Source: Unio delphinus
Taxonomy: Eukaryota > Mollusca > Bivalvia > Unionida > Unionidae
DNA length: 64,000 nucleotides
Assembly: GCA_029339505.1 (NCBI GenBank)
Contig: JAQISU010000345.1
Coordinates: forward strand, 2,359,501-2,423,500
Reading direction: 5' to 3'
Shown: in pieces, positions 34,021 to 46,040 of the stretch
Layout: each line of letters starts with the position of its first letter
Position numbering within the stretch: the first letter of the stretch is position 1
Notes under the pieces: generated by a model
What the model was told of the DNA's origin: nothing
Seen by the model: the letters and a program-made list of their open reading frames with translations, nothing else
The model's database searches: none
Translations under genes and position numbers: made by a program

Positions 34021-34785
34021 ATAATAGGGACTCATTTGGTTACGAGTACCCCTCTTTGAACAACTTTCCGTGGCCCTAAAAATCTAATTTGACCTTATTG
34101 GTACCGCCTCCAACAAAATTCAAGACCAAAATTACCTACCATTGAATACACTATTATATGTCGCTTAGACATTTTTAATTTTCTAAATTTGTTAGGGACT
34201 TATTATATGTACGCTTATGTACTAGTTTTATTTGAATGATAGGACTCTAAATAATTATTCTTCAACTTAAATATTTGAATAATTGCACAGGTGGCTAACA
34301 CATTATTGGATGTTAATTTGTCCATTAGTACAACTGGACTGAATTTGACCTTTAGTATGACCTTGTCGTTTCAGGTGTGGGCTGCGTCCTTTGCTGTGCT
34401 GTCTTGCTCTTGCGTGCTCTGGTGTGTGCTGCTGTGTCGACGCCCTCCTGGACCTGGGCCTTTTCCACCTTTGCTTGTCCGACTCACCAAATTACTAGCG
34501 AAATGAGAAAACATTTTCCCTCGCTACCACTGTTTGCTCTGATTGGTTGTTAGGGGTGGGGGTGTGTAGGTACTATTCCTACCCACCCCATGGGCTTTCA
34601 TTTCTCTCGATAGTTACTTTTTAGTAATTCGGGAGAACGCCCTATTTAAAATATAGTGCATTTAAGCACTGTAAATCCCGAGGGGGGAGTAGCGACCCTC
34701 CCCAAAGGACCTTAAATGGCCACCGATATGGTGGCTATAAAAGTTGCCCATATGCCCCTAGAGGGCGGTGGCAACTATAAAACAT
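34015..34785 (+). ncRNA. Hairpin module M3 (type A)
   Basis: Same order of foldbacks as M1. Terminal pair: GCCACC-GATAT-GGTGGC (34719-34735), TATAAAAG, then GTTGCC (34743)/GGCAAC (34770) around GCCC/GGGC. Other visible hairpins: the GGGGTGGG/CCTACCCACCCC foldback at about 34553-34590, TAGTGCATTTAAGCACT and GGGGGGAG..CCCTCCCC. Confidence 0.6.
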
Positions 34786-34919
34786 CCAATTCTGGCTTAC
34801 ACATTATTGGCGAGTAGGAACATCCATTAGTACAACTGGATAAATTGAAACAAGTCAAAGGGAATGCAACCTCATGGACAGCACACATATACGTACATGC
34901 ACATATGTCCCTCTTAGCT

Positions 34920-34980
34920 AATATAAGGTAGTCTTAATCCAGGACTATCAGGCTCCCGCAACACAATGTTGCAATTAAAT
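34920..34980 (+). repeat. Single copy of the GGTAGTC/GACTATC hairpin repeat
   Basis: ATAAGGTAGTC..GGACTATCAGG followed by GCAACACAATGTTGC: the same two-hairpin layout as the tandem copies at 42753-43030. Confidence 0.5.
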
Positions 34981-35259
34981 GTAACACAATAAATAACACC
35001 AAAACAATGCATAACACAACTATATAGCACATACACTCTGATACATGTCCTATGAGGTTGTAAAGTAGCCAAGCACCTACGGTGTGCCTCGTGTTTCTTC
35101 GTATTGGGGTCCGGGTGTGCGTTCGCCCCCTCTTCGTGTTGGACGACGATTGCAGTGCCTTGGAGTTTCCTGACCTGGACCTTTCCGCCTTTGCCGCTTC
35201 CGGACATGACATTACTAGCGAAGTGAGAAAATTCTCCTTTGCTACCTTTAATGCTGCTA

Positions 35260-35515
35260 TGATTGGAATTTAAAGTAGGGGTGGATGTGTGTAGTGCCAT
35301 TCCTATCCACCCTATAGGCTACCATTTCCCTTGATAGTTACTTTTTAGTAATTCAGGGGAACGCCTGTCAATGACTGAAATATGGTGCAATTAAGCACTC
35401 AAACCCTAAGGGGAGGGAGTGCATAACTCCCCTCCCTGAAGGAATTAAATGGACACCGATATGGTGTCTATAAAAGCTGCACATATGTCTCTAGTAGACG
35501 GCTGCAGCTATAAAA
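35260..35515 (+). ncRNA. Hairpin module M4a (type A, most diverged)
   Basis: Terminal pair: GACACC-GATAT-GGTGTC (35452-35468), TATAAAAG, then GCTGCA (35476)/TGCAGC (35503) around GTCT (35487)/AGAC (35496). Every stem differs from M1/M3 yet stays fully paired, while the CATATG and CTAG loop elements are unchanged. Confidence 0.65.
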
Positions 35516-35544
35516 CAACCAGGTCAGTCACTGGTTGTGACACT

Positions 35545-35900
35545 GCTTCCCGCTGCAGTAATTTCTCGTGCTTGCACGACCTTACTATGCAGACAAAGGC
35601 GATATGAGTTAAACTATTTTACTCTCGCTTTGCTTTACTGCTATTGCAGATTGGATAGGCAAACAGAATACTGATTGGGTGGGTGTGTGTAGGTTCTATT
35701 CCTACCCACCCTACGGCCTTACATTCACCCAGAGGCAGTTCAATAATTGTCCCGCGGTGACGGCCAAATTAAATAAGTGATCCTTTGATCACATAAACGC
35801 CTAGTGGGTGCGCGGCACAATTCCCACCCACAGGATAATTAAATAACTCCTTTTAGGAGATAAAACAGTGCTAAGAGCCTCACGGACGAAGCACTTAAAG
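35545..35900 (+). ncRNA. Hairpin module M4b (type B)
   Basis: TCGTGCTTGCACGA near 35565; GTGATC-CTTT-GATCAC (35777-35792); CTCC/GGAG (35847-35859); closing AGTGCT (35867)/AGCACT (35890). Linkers AAATAA and ATAAAACAG are kept relative to M2, stems differ but pair. Confidence 0.65.
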
Positions 35901-36543
35901 CCCATAATTCAATTCAATTCAGTCATTCATTCAGCCATCCAGTCCAGCTAGAACCATTAAGAAGAACAGACGTGTCGAGCCGCCCAGGACCGAAGCCACC
36001 TGTTCCCGGATTTGATCTTCAACACCACCACTACGATATCCAACAAGCAACAGTTTATTCCTTCTCTCAAGCACTGGAGTTAAGGCGGGGAGTTTTTCTT
36101 GATTAATAGCTCCAATTTAATCAAGGTTTTGGCCCCACAGCTTGTTGGAGAATACAGATCAGTCGAATCTACTACAGCCTTACCGAAGCTTGCAATTCAC
36201 CACCCTACAACGCATCAGGATCCAGCAGTGAAACAACCATCTACGCTTGCCAGCCACTCCACCTATCTGCGCAACAGGACCCAGCTGCAAACCTGAGACC
36301 TAACCAACCACTACAACCAGCCATCTACGCCAACCAGCAGCTACTCCACCTCAAACCGTCCGGACATCATAACTGTAAGTCATTAGCAATATATTATACT
36401 CTGTGCTGAAACAATAAGTTACTTCCAACTTTTAAAACTCTCACAACTACCACTATCCTCGCTAAACTCTATATCTTCTATCTCACGGTTATACACAAAT
36501 TAATTTATTATTTAAAAGACCAACTAAAACCTAGAAATTCAAT

Positions 36544-38272
36544 ATGGCCGACCAACCCAAAGCACATAACAAAGGCAAAATGGCCGCCACCCAAACTCAA
36601 ACAGCTGTTAAAACAAACAAACAGGCTATGAAAATAAGACAAGGGCAGGCCACACGTAGAAACAACGAACAAAAGAAAATGCTCCAAACACCAGGCAGAA
36701 CAAACACTACAAGCCAAGTAAATAAATCTAGAGTGTACTCAACCCCTGAGTTACAAGTGCTAATGAAAGAAGCGGCAAAACTAGACCCGCTATCGCCCAT
36801 TGAGTTTAATCTACATAATGAAACATTACAAACTGAAGATCTGGACGCCACATTGGCCCCCGGAGATCCCATACTTGATATTTCCACCCCAATATCGTTA
36901 ACCCCCATTAACAAACAGATAGGAAATTCAGGCTCATATTCGGCGGACGTGGTGGAAAACACCCCTTCCCGAACTTTCAAAACAGGGGACCCAAATTTAT
37001 ACTTGGCGGACGCGGTGGAAAACACCCCAAACCGAACGTTTCAAATTAACAAACCAAAAAGCCAAGCTAACGCAGTTGAAAACACACACACCCCCCACAA
37101 AACTAACATATGCTCAAACCGCCAAATCAAACAAACCAACCCATAGTAGCTCAATACCAGGAACACCTAAAGTATCACCCCAGGCAAAGGAAACCACAGC
37201 CCCCAACTCAAAGGGACAAAATTATAACAAAATAGACCATAACGTTAGCAATGCCAACAAAAATACACAGGAAAAAACAGCTAACATAGGGCCAAAACCT
37301 ACTTTCCACAGGCCGGAACTAACACTATATATTAAGAGCAATTCCAGCAAATTAATTAACCTGTCCACAAATTGCATAGCAGGGGCTATAAAAAGGGTAC
37401 ATACAGGCTCATGCAAAATTATCAGACCAAACACCAACTATATAATACTGCACTGTAGCACCAGCCAACAAACAGCAAAATATCTAGAAATGAATACCCT
37501 AGCCGGGATACCAATACAGGTAACCAAACCGTACAAAATAACGGTCCCGCGCAGAAATACCACAGAAAAAGGCAAACCCACTCACAAACCCCCACCCACT
37601 AAATTTAAAGCGGTGATAAAGCTAACAGGGACAATGTCACAATAGGACACAAACACGCTGAACAATAAATTAACAGAAGGTGGCAATAGCATCTCCAAAA
37701 CGTACAGGATAGGTAATAGGGGCCCCAAATGCACAATCACAGTGATAGAATCAGAAACCCCATTGCCGCCACTTATCCAAATTGGTACCACAGGATCCCA
37801 ACATAGGACAAAACCTTACACAAATAAACCCAGGTTCTGCTCAAATTGTAAACACTGGGGCCATTATACCACTAAATGTAAACTCCCAAACAAATGCAGT
37901 AACTGTGGAAGGGCACATAAGGGAGAATGCGTAAAACTAAAACCCAAATGCGCTCAATGTAAAGGGGCCCACCCAGTGAAATCCCCACTATGTCCGGCCA
38001 CAATTAGAGAAAAAGATATCATAGATTACATGGAAAGTAACCTGGTAGACTATCGCACAGCAAGGAAAAAGCATAAACTCCGTAGAGCAAAAAACATAGA
38101 ACCCACAAATAAGCCACACTTAGAAGATAAATTAGAAGTAGAAATCAACAAAATCCTAAAAGCAGTAATGCACCTAACTGGTATTAAACCTGGATTACAT
38201 AAAAAACTAAAACAAATTAAGGATCAAATTAAGACCCTAATTGCAGTAAATGACCCCATTAGAAATGGCTAA
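36544..38272 (+). pseudogene. Retrotransposon ORF1, Gag-like with three zinc knuckles
   Basis: Starts MADQPKAHNKGKMAATQ. The N-terminal half is low complexity with two NPS/VENTP-type repeats. An RRM-like middle is followed by three knuckles near 37835-37990 (CSNCKHWGHYTTKC, CSNCGRAHKGEC, CAQCKGAHPVKSPLC). A frameshift lies between 37076 and 37146, and a TAG at 37643 interrupts the second frame. The stop (38270-38272) overlaps the ORF2 ATG at 38265, suggesting coupled translation. Confidence 0.75.
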
Positions 38273-41200
38273 CACAACTAATGGTAATGTTTCTATATGG
38301 CAATGGAATGCCAGAGGAATATCAACCAACTTGAATGAACTAAAACTTAAATTAATTAACTCCAAAATCAAACCAGATATCCTCTGCATTCAAGAAACAA
38401 GGCTAACGAATAATACCAAAACATTGCCAAATATAATGGGATACGCCCCAGGGTACCTCCAACAACGCAAAGAGGGACCGGGGGGAGGACTAGCCATTTA
38501 TGGAAAAAACACCATAAAATCTATAGAACTAGTACCTATAACAGCAAAAGAAATAACTAACTCACATGTAGAGGTACAATCACTAAAAATCAAAATGGGA
38601 AACTCTGATTTACAAATCATCGATTTTTATGACGCAGGAACTAATAACGCCCTAAGCAACGAACAAATATTATTAACCCTAAATACCATAATCACCAGTG
38701 AGCGCACTGTCATATGCGGAGATTTCAATGCACATAATAAGCGGTGGGGGGGGGGGAAGATGACGGACACTAGGGGCAGGCTGATTGAGGCTTGGGCCAA
38801 TACATCAGCACTGACCATATTAAATGATGGCGCCGGAACACGACTGAATCCGATAAACGGTGCCTTGTCCGCCATTGACCTCACCCTATGCACAAAAACA
38901 CTAGCACAAGTGGCGGAGTGGGAGGTGGATCAAACTGACCCCATGGGCAGTGACCACTTCCTAATTATCACCACCCTGCAGATGACGGTGCAGTCACAGG
39001 CCCAAAAAAACAACCCCAGGTGGAACTATAAAAAAGCAGACTGGGACTTATTTAAACAAATGTTAAATGATGAAGATACTACCCAGATAGAAACAAATGA
39101 CAAAGACCAATACTATGAAAACATTAATAATGTCATTAATAAAGCAGCATCTAACAGCATTCCAACCACTACTTATAAGGCACCAAAACTTACTGTGCCC
39201 TGGTGGAATGACGAAATTAAAACAACCCAGCAGGCTAAAAACAAAGCACTAAAAAAATTTAAGCGATCCAAATTCACCACGCACTTTATGGAATACAAAA
39301 ATCTCACTCAAAAATTAAAAGAGCTGATCAAACAAGCAAAAATGGAAACCTGGCAAGCCTACTGTGGTACACTCAACCACAAAACAAATCCTAAACAAGT
39401 ATGGGATAAGATTAAAAGGATTAGAGGTAAAAATACCAACAATACCCCTAAATTAAGCAATACAACCAGTGATAAAGAACAAGCTGACTTATTAGCTCAA
39501 CACTTTACTAAGATGAGCAAAAGCAGCAGCCATACAAAAGAATTTCAATTACATAGAGCCATTGAAGAAAGAGCAAACCCACAAATATTCCAAGACTTGG
39601 GACCTAAGGACTCCCCTTTAAACAACAAAATAACTAAATACGAATGGGACCAAGCACTCAAAACAAAAAAAGAAACTTCACCTGGGGAAGATAAAATAGG
39701 GTATATAATATATAAGCAATTACCACCAAATATAGTTCATATAATAATAAATTTCCTAAATAAAATATGGGACACAGGAAAGCTACCAAAAAAATGGAAA
39801 CATGCGATAGTAATACCCATCTTAAAATCTAATAAAGACAGCCATGATGTAAACTCTTATAGGCCTATATCTTTAACCAATAACATCTGTAAAATCATGG
39901 AAACTATCATCAACAACAGAATCAAGTCACATCTTACAAAAAATAACCTCATCTCAGAAAATCAATGTGGATTCAGAAACAAGCGCTCCACTACAGATCA
40001 ACTTGTAAGACTTGAAACTGCTATCAAACTAGCATTTAACTCACAGCAAAAACAGAGCAGAAACCTCATTGCGGTTTTTCTCGATCTCGAGAAAGCATTC
40101 GATCTAGTATGGACCAAAGGCCTTATAGCCAAATTAAATAACTACGGCATTACTGGACGGATGTTTAACTTTATCCAAGATTTCTTAACAAACCGCACAA
40201 TTACAACTAGGGTAGGGGCAACTTACTCTGAGAAACACTCCCTTGAAAACGGAACTCCACAAGGAAGTGTACTCAGCCCCACCCTCTTTAACATAATGAT
40301 AAATGACCTAGATAAAAATTTGGCAACTACCAAAGTTGAATTGTCACAATTTGCTGACGATGGTGGCCTATGGAGAGCAGGAAACCCCTCCAACCACAAA
40401 AACATCTCTGAAATTCAAACCAGCCTTAATAATATTGGAAACTGGGCTAATCAATGGGGATTCAAACTATCGCACCAAAAAAACGGTAGCCGTACTGTTC
40501 ACCCCATACAGACGAAACATAAAATATCCTAAATTAACAATTCAGGATCAGGAAATAAAATTTGTTAAAGTAGCAAAATTTCTGGGTATGTACTATGACC
40601 AACATCTCACATGGGCATACCACATAGAGGACTTAGTTAATAGATGTAGCCGGGACCTAAATTTAATAAAAAGCCTTAAAGGCACACATTGGGGTGCTGA
40701 CCAAGAAACATCTCTAAAATTATATAGAGCCCTGGTAAGATCTAAATTAGATTATGGATGCCAAGTTTACTCATCGGCCTCCTTAACACAACTTAAAAAA
40801 TTAGATCAAATACAAAGAGCGGCACTATTAAAGTGTACCGGAGCTCTAAATACAACATCGACAGCCGAGCTGCATGTCTTAACGGGAGAGTTACCCCTAC
40901 ACTTGAGACGGCAAGAGCTCCTTCTAAAATATGCAGCACGGCTGTCCACCCACCCCAAAACACACCCCACCATCCTGGCCATTAATAAAACCAACATCCC
41001 AATCAGGAAAAGCTTGAAACAAAAACTACCCATGGGAAAACAATATCATCTATTAAAAACAATATTACCAGTAGAACTAATCCCTTATAAAATAACGTAG
41101 TGTACGAACACGAACCTTGGAACAACGTACAATCTAAAGTCAACACCTCCCTCACAAAAAAAGGCAGTAAACAAAATCAAGAACACAATCTCAAAATAGA

Positions 41201-42098
41201 AGCCTTAAACATTATAAATACTCAATACCAACAATATACCAAAATATATACGGATGGATCAAAAATTACTAACCCATACAGAACAGCTGCTGCAATGGTC
41301 ATACCAGAGCTTAAAGTACAAATAGGCAGACGTCTCCCAGACTACTGCTCTATTTACACAGCTGAATTCTGGTCCATCCTCAAATCATTCCAATGGATTG
41401 AAGAATTCAAACCTAATAAGACAGTAATTATAAGTGTCTCGCTTAGCGTCCTATCTTCAATTCAAACAAATACCACCAAATGCAGGGAAGATTTTCTCAA
41501 TCAAATAAACGCCAAACTAAAACAACTAAGTACCGGAAATACTATTGTAGAGTTCATGTGGATACCATCCCACATCGAAATTAAGGGTAACGAAATGGCC
41601 GACAAACTGGCTAAGGAAAAACTATACGAACCGAATTTCGAGCCACTGCACTATAGCACAACCTAACTCTACAGTATAATAAACACTCAAATAGATATAA
41701 AATGGCAACATGATTGGGACAATAGTACAAAAGGGAGAGTGTTGTACACTACTGTTAAGGAAGTCCACAGGCACAAAAAACCGCCCAAGGGCTCACCTAA
41801 AGAACAGACAATCATAAATAGGATAACTTTAGGAAAAACCAAGCTGGCCAACAGCATGGGAAAATATATAGGACCCTTTCCTCATAATATAAACTGCTAC
41901 AATCGTAACACCCCGGAAGATCTACATCATATCTTCAACAATTGTAGTAAAACCAAAAAAGAAAGGGACAAATTTAGATCACAACAACAGAATATAAAAG
42001 CCCCATATACATACCCAGAAATTATACAAGATACGAATCCTAACATATTAGCTACACAAAGAAACATGCTAGAATTTCTCCAAAACATAAAAAGATAG
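38265..42098 (+). pseudogene. Retrotransposon ORF2: endonuclease, RT, RNase H
   Basis: Starts MANTTNGNVSIWQWNARGIS. Endonuclease motifs: LCIQETRL, ICGDFNAHNKRWGG, GSDHFLI. RT motifs: SYRPISLTNNICKIMETI, VFLDLEKAFDLVW, GTPQGSVLSPTLFNIM and QFADDGGLW. RNase H: YTDGSKITNP, IYTAEFWSI, SHIEIKGNEMADKLAK. The C-terminus has CYNRNTPEDLHHIFNNC. Frame breaks: one near 40480 (A7 run), one at 41098-41100, and a TAA at 41664. RNase H after RT points to the I superfamily (inference). Confidence 0.85.
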
Positions 42099-42224
42099 GG
42101 AGTATATAAATATCCAAACTAACCACTATTAAACAACAAAAAGACCCCTGATAGGCACCTATAATACATACCACCAGCCACTTTAGGACAGGAAAACAAG
42201 AAACGGTCAGGACCGGGGCGTGGA

Positions 42225-42425
42225 AACTGGGTGGGACAAGGGATACCTTTGACGTGTCGCTTAACGGCCCCTGCTATTTGCGGCAAAGGCCCCTTGTCAT
42301 GCCTGGGAGCCGCGTCTCACGGGCCGCACCGTGGGGAGGTCTCTGGGTGTGACAGTGGATCATCCTTGACGTGTCGCTTAACGGCCCCTGCTATTTGCGG
42401 CAAGGACCCACTGCTATAACCTGGT
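42225..42425 (+). ncRNA. Two large hairpins sharing an identical 38-nt core
   Basis: The core (TTGACGTGTCGCTTAACGGC then CCCTGCTATTTGCGGCAA) occurs at 42250-42287 and again at 42365-42402. It can itself pair TGTCGC with GCGGCA. Outside it the first copy is closed by GACAAGGG (42236)/CCCCTTGTC (42291 on), the second by CAGTGG (42354)/CCCACTG (42408 on). Identical cores in different but complementary outer stems indicate conserved structure. Confidence 0.6.
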
Positions 42426-42752
42426 TGCCAACCCACAAACCTGAACTAAATCAAGGGGCCATAATAATATACAAATAGGGTCATGAAAACAAAGTACCCC
42501 ATAAAATAACATCCCAAGTTAGTAGCAGGGTGACATAAGATACAAAACGTAGTAGGCAGTAGGGACATAGGTTAAAGCACCACCTCTATTACCACCATTC
42601 TCTATCCACTTTCTATCTAGAAGTACAACCAAGTGTACAGTGTTAAAACATACATATCAACCAATAAAAAACCTAGGTAGAAACAACCAGTGCACCGAGA
42701 CCGGCGCGCCATAACTAGATAATGAGAACAGACAGTAACCCCAAATTAGCAC

Positions 42753-43030
42753 ATATAAGGTAGTCTATAAGCCCAAAGACTATCAGGTCCAGCTTCACAA
42801 GGTCTCAAACCAAATAGTATATTGTAGAAATTGCATAGGCCCTAAAAACAATTAGAACATATAAGGTAGTCAAACGACCAAGACTATCAGGCCCAGCGGC
42901 ACAAGGCTGCAATACTAACTAAAATAACTCAGGAAATAAGGCTCAATTAGAACCCCAAATAGTGTACATAAGGTGATCAAAATCCAGATCATCAGACACA
43001 GCAACACAAGGTTGCACATAAAAAAATATC
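42753..43030 (+). repeat. Tandem two-hairpin repeats, about 103 bp, 3 copies
   Basis: Each unit has a first hairpin (TAGTC../GACTA; in the last unit TGATC../GATCA) and a second one around ACAAG (GCGGC/GCTGC; GCAAC/GTTGC; weaker in the first unit). Stems change together on both arms. Confidence 0.6.
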
Positions 43031-43189
43031 AGGAAAACAACTACACATAAATACACACCGAGCACCACACATTATAAAACACTGTTACATAAATGTTGTA
43101 CACTCATAAAAACAGCACAGAGTATATAAATAGGGATAGGATACGTCCAAAGAAGCAGCCCCTGCCAGGCACTTCGCCTCGCCCACCAA

Positions 43190-43485
43190 AAAGCCGCAGC
43201 AACTACACGTGCTTAACACGTCCTGAACGACCAAACAGAAACAGAATGAATTAATATGAGTGTGTGCTGGAACTATTCCCACTCATATAGCATGTGGCCC
43301 TACAATCACACAGTAGTAGCTCAATAGCTACTCCGATGTGACGGCCCAAGTAAATAGTGTTCCATGAACACATAAACGCCTGCAGGGTGGTGGCTCCATT
43401 CCCACCCTCAGGATAAAGTAAATAACCGTCTTTTGACGGATAAAACAGTGGTAAGAGCCCTCGGGACGAATCACTTTAAACAAAT
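43190..43485 (+). ncRNA. Hairpin module M5 (type B)
   Basis: ATATGAGTG (43254)/CACTCATAT (43280) replaces the GGGTGGG/CCCACCC stem of other copies while the loop landmarks TGTG and CTATTC are kept. Then GTGTTC-CAT-GAACAC (43357-43371), CCGTC-TTTT-GACGG (43426-43439) and a closing AGTGGT (43447)/ATCACT (43470). Confidence 0.65.
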
Positions 43486-43974
43486 CATATCTATCTATCT
43501 ATTCATTCAGTCTGGCTCCATTCATTCAAGCGGCGAACATCGAGCAGGCAGGACCGGGGCAGCGCTGACCACCGTGAACATGAGAGTACAGCGGATAAAT
43601 GTTAACCATTAGGAGTGCCAATAAAAAAAGAAGAAGACACCCAGAGGAGTAACAAGGTTTCGCTTAAATTAGCGCTCGTCGATAATGACGTAGTAATACC
43701 ACCGTTGGAACTCAGTCACATAGGACAGAAGCTGTAGATTCTCCAGTATGCTGAACAAGGGAACATGGCGGCTGCCACGAGGCAATCCAAGATGGCGTCC
43801 AAGCACGAGGTCGAGAACTCTCCCAAGGCATGGTTCAAAAATCATGGAGCCTGTGGTATAAGAACCGGACACCGGAAAATACCAGCAAGCTGAAGATGTA
43901 ATAATATCTGCACCTGATGAAATGCCTGTATAGCAGAGATGTGATAACTTTCGCCTTTGCCTTGTTCGTTCGCT

Positions 43975-44745
43975 TGGATAATAGGGGACTCATTTGGTTA
44001 CGAGTACCCCTCTTTGAACAACTTTCCGTGGCCCTAAAAAAGTTAATTTGACCTTATTGGTACCGCCTCCAACAAAATTCAAGACCAAAATTACCTACCA
44101 TTGACTACACTATTATATGTCGCTTAGACATTTTTAATTTTCTAAATTTGTTAGGGACTTATTATATGTACGCTTATGTACTAGTTTTATTTGAATGATG
44201 GGACTTTAAATAATAATTCTTCAACTTAAATATTTGAATAATTGCACAGGTGGCTAACACATTATTGGATGTTAATTTGTCCATTAGTACAACTGGACTG
44301 AATTTGACCTTTAGTATGACCTTGTCGTTTCAGGTGTGGACTGCGTCCTTTGCTGTGCTGTCTTGCTGTTTGCGTGCTCTGGTGTGTGCTGCTGTGTCGA
44401 CGCCCTCCTGGACCTGGACCCTTTCCGCCTTTGCCGTTTCCGACTCACCAAATTACTAGCGAAATGAGAAAGCATTTTCCCTCGCTACCAACGTTTACTT
44501 CCGATTGGTTTGTTAGGGGTGGGTGTGTGTAGGTACTTTTCCTACCCACCCCATGGGCTTTCATTTCTCTCGATAGTTACTTTTTAGTAATTCGGGAGAA
44601 CGCCCTATTTAAAATATAGTGCATTTAAGCACTATAATTCCTGAGGGGGGGAGTAGCGACCCCCCCAAAGGACCCTAAATAGCCACCTATATGGTGGCTA
44701 TAAAAGTTGCCCATATGCCTCTAGAGGGCGGTGGCAACTTTAAAA
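43975..44745 (+). ncRNA. Hairpin module M6 (type A)
   Basis: Close to M3. Terminal pair: AGCCACC-TATAT-GGTGGCT (44681-44699), TATAAAAG, GTTGCC (44706)/GGCAAC (44733) with inner GCCT/GGGC (one wobble pair). It directly precedes the 44802 gene. Confidence 0.6.
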
Positions 44746-44801
44746 CACCAATAGTCAGTCAGTCAGTCTGGCTACCCATCGTTGACGCATCAACACCAAA
44801 G

Positions 44802-45308
44802 ATGAGTAGACTTCAAAAATTGAGAGAGCTTCAAATGCACCTGGAGAATGCTAGGCGTCTCCTGGATGAACTGGCTATGGAGGCTATAGCAGAGCAGGCC
44901 AAGACTGAAAAAGAAGAGGAGGAAAGAAAAAAGAAAGAAGAGGAGGAGAAGAAAAGACCGATCTTGCCTCACCGCATGATGGTTAAAGCCTGTCGGGTGA
45001 AACCTGAGGTGAGGACGCCTTCACCACCAGAATCAGCTCGTCAAGCACAGGCAGCTTCCTCTTCACTCCCAATCACAAGAGTGAATTGGGCGCAACAACC
45101 ACAGTCTCAGCCGCAACAACCACAGCCTCATCCACGGTTGCGGAATAGAGGAAGAAATGAAGAGAATTTCACTATCCCACAAAGTGAAGACTGGGATAGT
45201 GAAGCCAATCATTCTCCCTCTGCGCTCCCAATCACAAGAGTGAATTGGGAGAATGATTGGAGTAGAAGATGTGTGTTTGGAGCTAGACCTGGGAGATGCC
45301 AGCATTAG
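44802..45308 (+). CDS. Coiled-coil protein with LPITRVNW repeats (terminal gene of unit II)
   Basis: 168 residues from ATG 44802 (MSRLQKLRELQMHLENARRL). The N-terminal helix runs into a Glu/Lys coiled coil (EKEEEERKKKEEEEKK). A Pro/Gln-rich middle and two copies of LPITRVNW follow. The frame is open back to an ATG at 44691, but that ATG lies in the module hairpin. The CDS itself contains strong inverted repeats (45170-45201 and 45205-45260). A histone-type stem-loop follows the stop by 27 nt. Function unknown. Confidence 0.65.
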   Translation: MSRLQKLRELQMHLENARRLLDELAMEAIAEQAKTEKEEEERKKKEEEEKKRPILPHRMMVKACRVKPEVRTPSPPESARQAQAASSSLPITRVNWAQQPQSQPQQPQPHPRLRNRGRNEENFTIPQSEDWDSEANHSPSALPITRVNWENDWSRRCVFGARPGRCQH

Positions 45309-45335
45309 CCAGGTGTATTTTGAAGTTTGAAAAAC

Positions 45336-45373
45336 AGCCCTTCTCAGGGCTACCCAAATAACAAGAAAAGAAA
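45336..45373 (+). terminator. Histone-type 3' stem-loop plus purine element
   Basis: AGCCCTTCTCAGGGCT (45336-45351) has a six-pair stem and TCTC loop, with AAAAC before and ACCCA after. CAAGAAAAGAAA starts 10 nt later (45362), very close to the echinoderm-type CAAGAAAGA element. Confidence 0.88.
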
Positions 45374-45424
45374 TACTATGTCAATTGCCAATGGGTGTGA
45401 GAGAGGAGTAGTGTGATTATAAAC

Positions 45425-45965
45425 ACTGACTCTATTTAGATGGTATATGGTGTGATTTTGGATAGTATATAATAGGGTTTGTTTTGGCTGCTTCCCCGTG
45501 TGTGTGGTTAGTATAGGGTGTGATTTTGGATAGTATATAGTATGGTTTGTTTTGGCTGCTTCCCCGTGTGTGTGGTTAGTATAGGGTGTGATTTTGGATA
45601 GTATATAGTATGGTTTGCTTTGGCTGCTTCCCCGTGTGTGTGGTTAGTATAGGGTGTGATTTTGGATAGTAAATGATAGGGTGTGTTTTTGACTGATTCC
45701 CCGTGTGTGTGTGGATAGTATATAGTGTGATTTGGGATAGTAAATGATATGGTGTGTTTTGGCTGCTTCCCCGTGTGTGTGGTTAGTATAGGGTGTCATT
45801 TTGGATAGTAAATGATAGGGTGTGTTTTTGGCTGATTCCCCGTGTGTGTGTGGATAGTATATAGTGTGATTTGGGATAGTAAATGATATGGTGTGTTTTG
45901 GCTGCTTCCCCGTGTGTGTGGTTAGTATAGGGTGTGATTTTGGATAGTAAATGATAGGGTTTGTG
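45425..45965. repeat. 67-bp tandem repeats, about 8 copies with variants
   Basis: Units built from GTGTGATTTTGGATAGTATA, TGTTTTGGCTGCTTCCCCGT and GTGTGTGGTTAGTATAGG, some shortened. Lies between units II and III. Open frames on the minus strand here are repeat artefacts. Confidence 0.9.
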
Positions 45966-45996
45966 GATAGTATATAATATGAAAAGTGAATGTAGG

Positions 45997-46040
45997 GGGT
46001 GTTTACTTTCACGTCCGTGCTTAAGATATATATACTCAAA
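45997..46040 (+). promoter_or_regulatory. Promoter-like element of unit III
   Basis: GGGGTGTTTACTTTCACGTC, CGTGCTTAAG then a TATATATA box at about 46026: a diverged copy of the motifs at 29513 and 33126. Confidence 0.5.

Larger units (their letters stand above)
35930..42110 (+). mobile_element. I-like non-LTR retrotransposon inside the Polinton (decayed)
   Basis: ORF1 (Gag-like) and ORF2 (endonuclease, RT, RNase H, C-terminal zinc motif) in sense with the accessory unit, each with a few frame breaks. The exact ends are unclear because flanking sequence is itself repeated; the limits given are approximate. Confidence 0.8.

Noticed and set aside
22225..43520. CRISPR-like arrays among the regular repeats
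   Set aside because: Eukaryotic context, no spacers of constant size between identical palindromic repeats, no cas genes.
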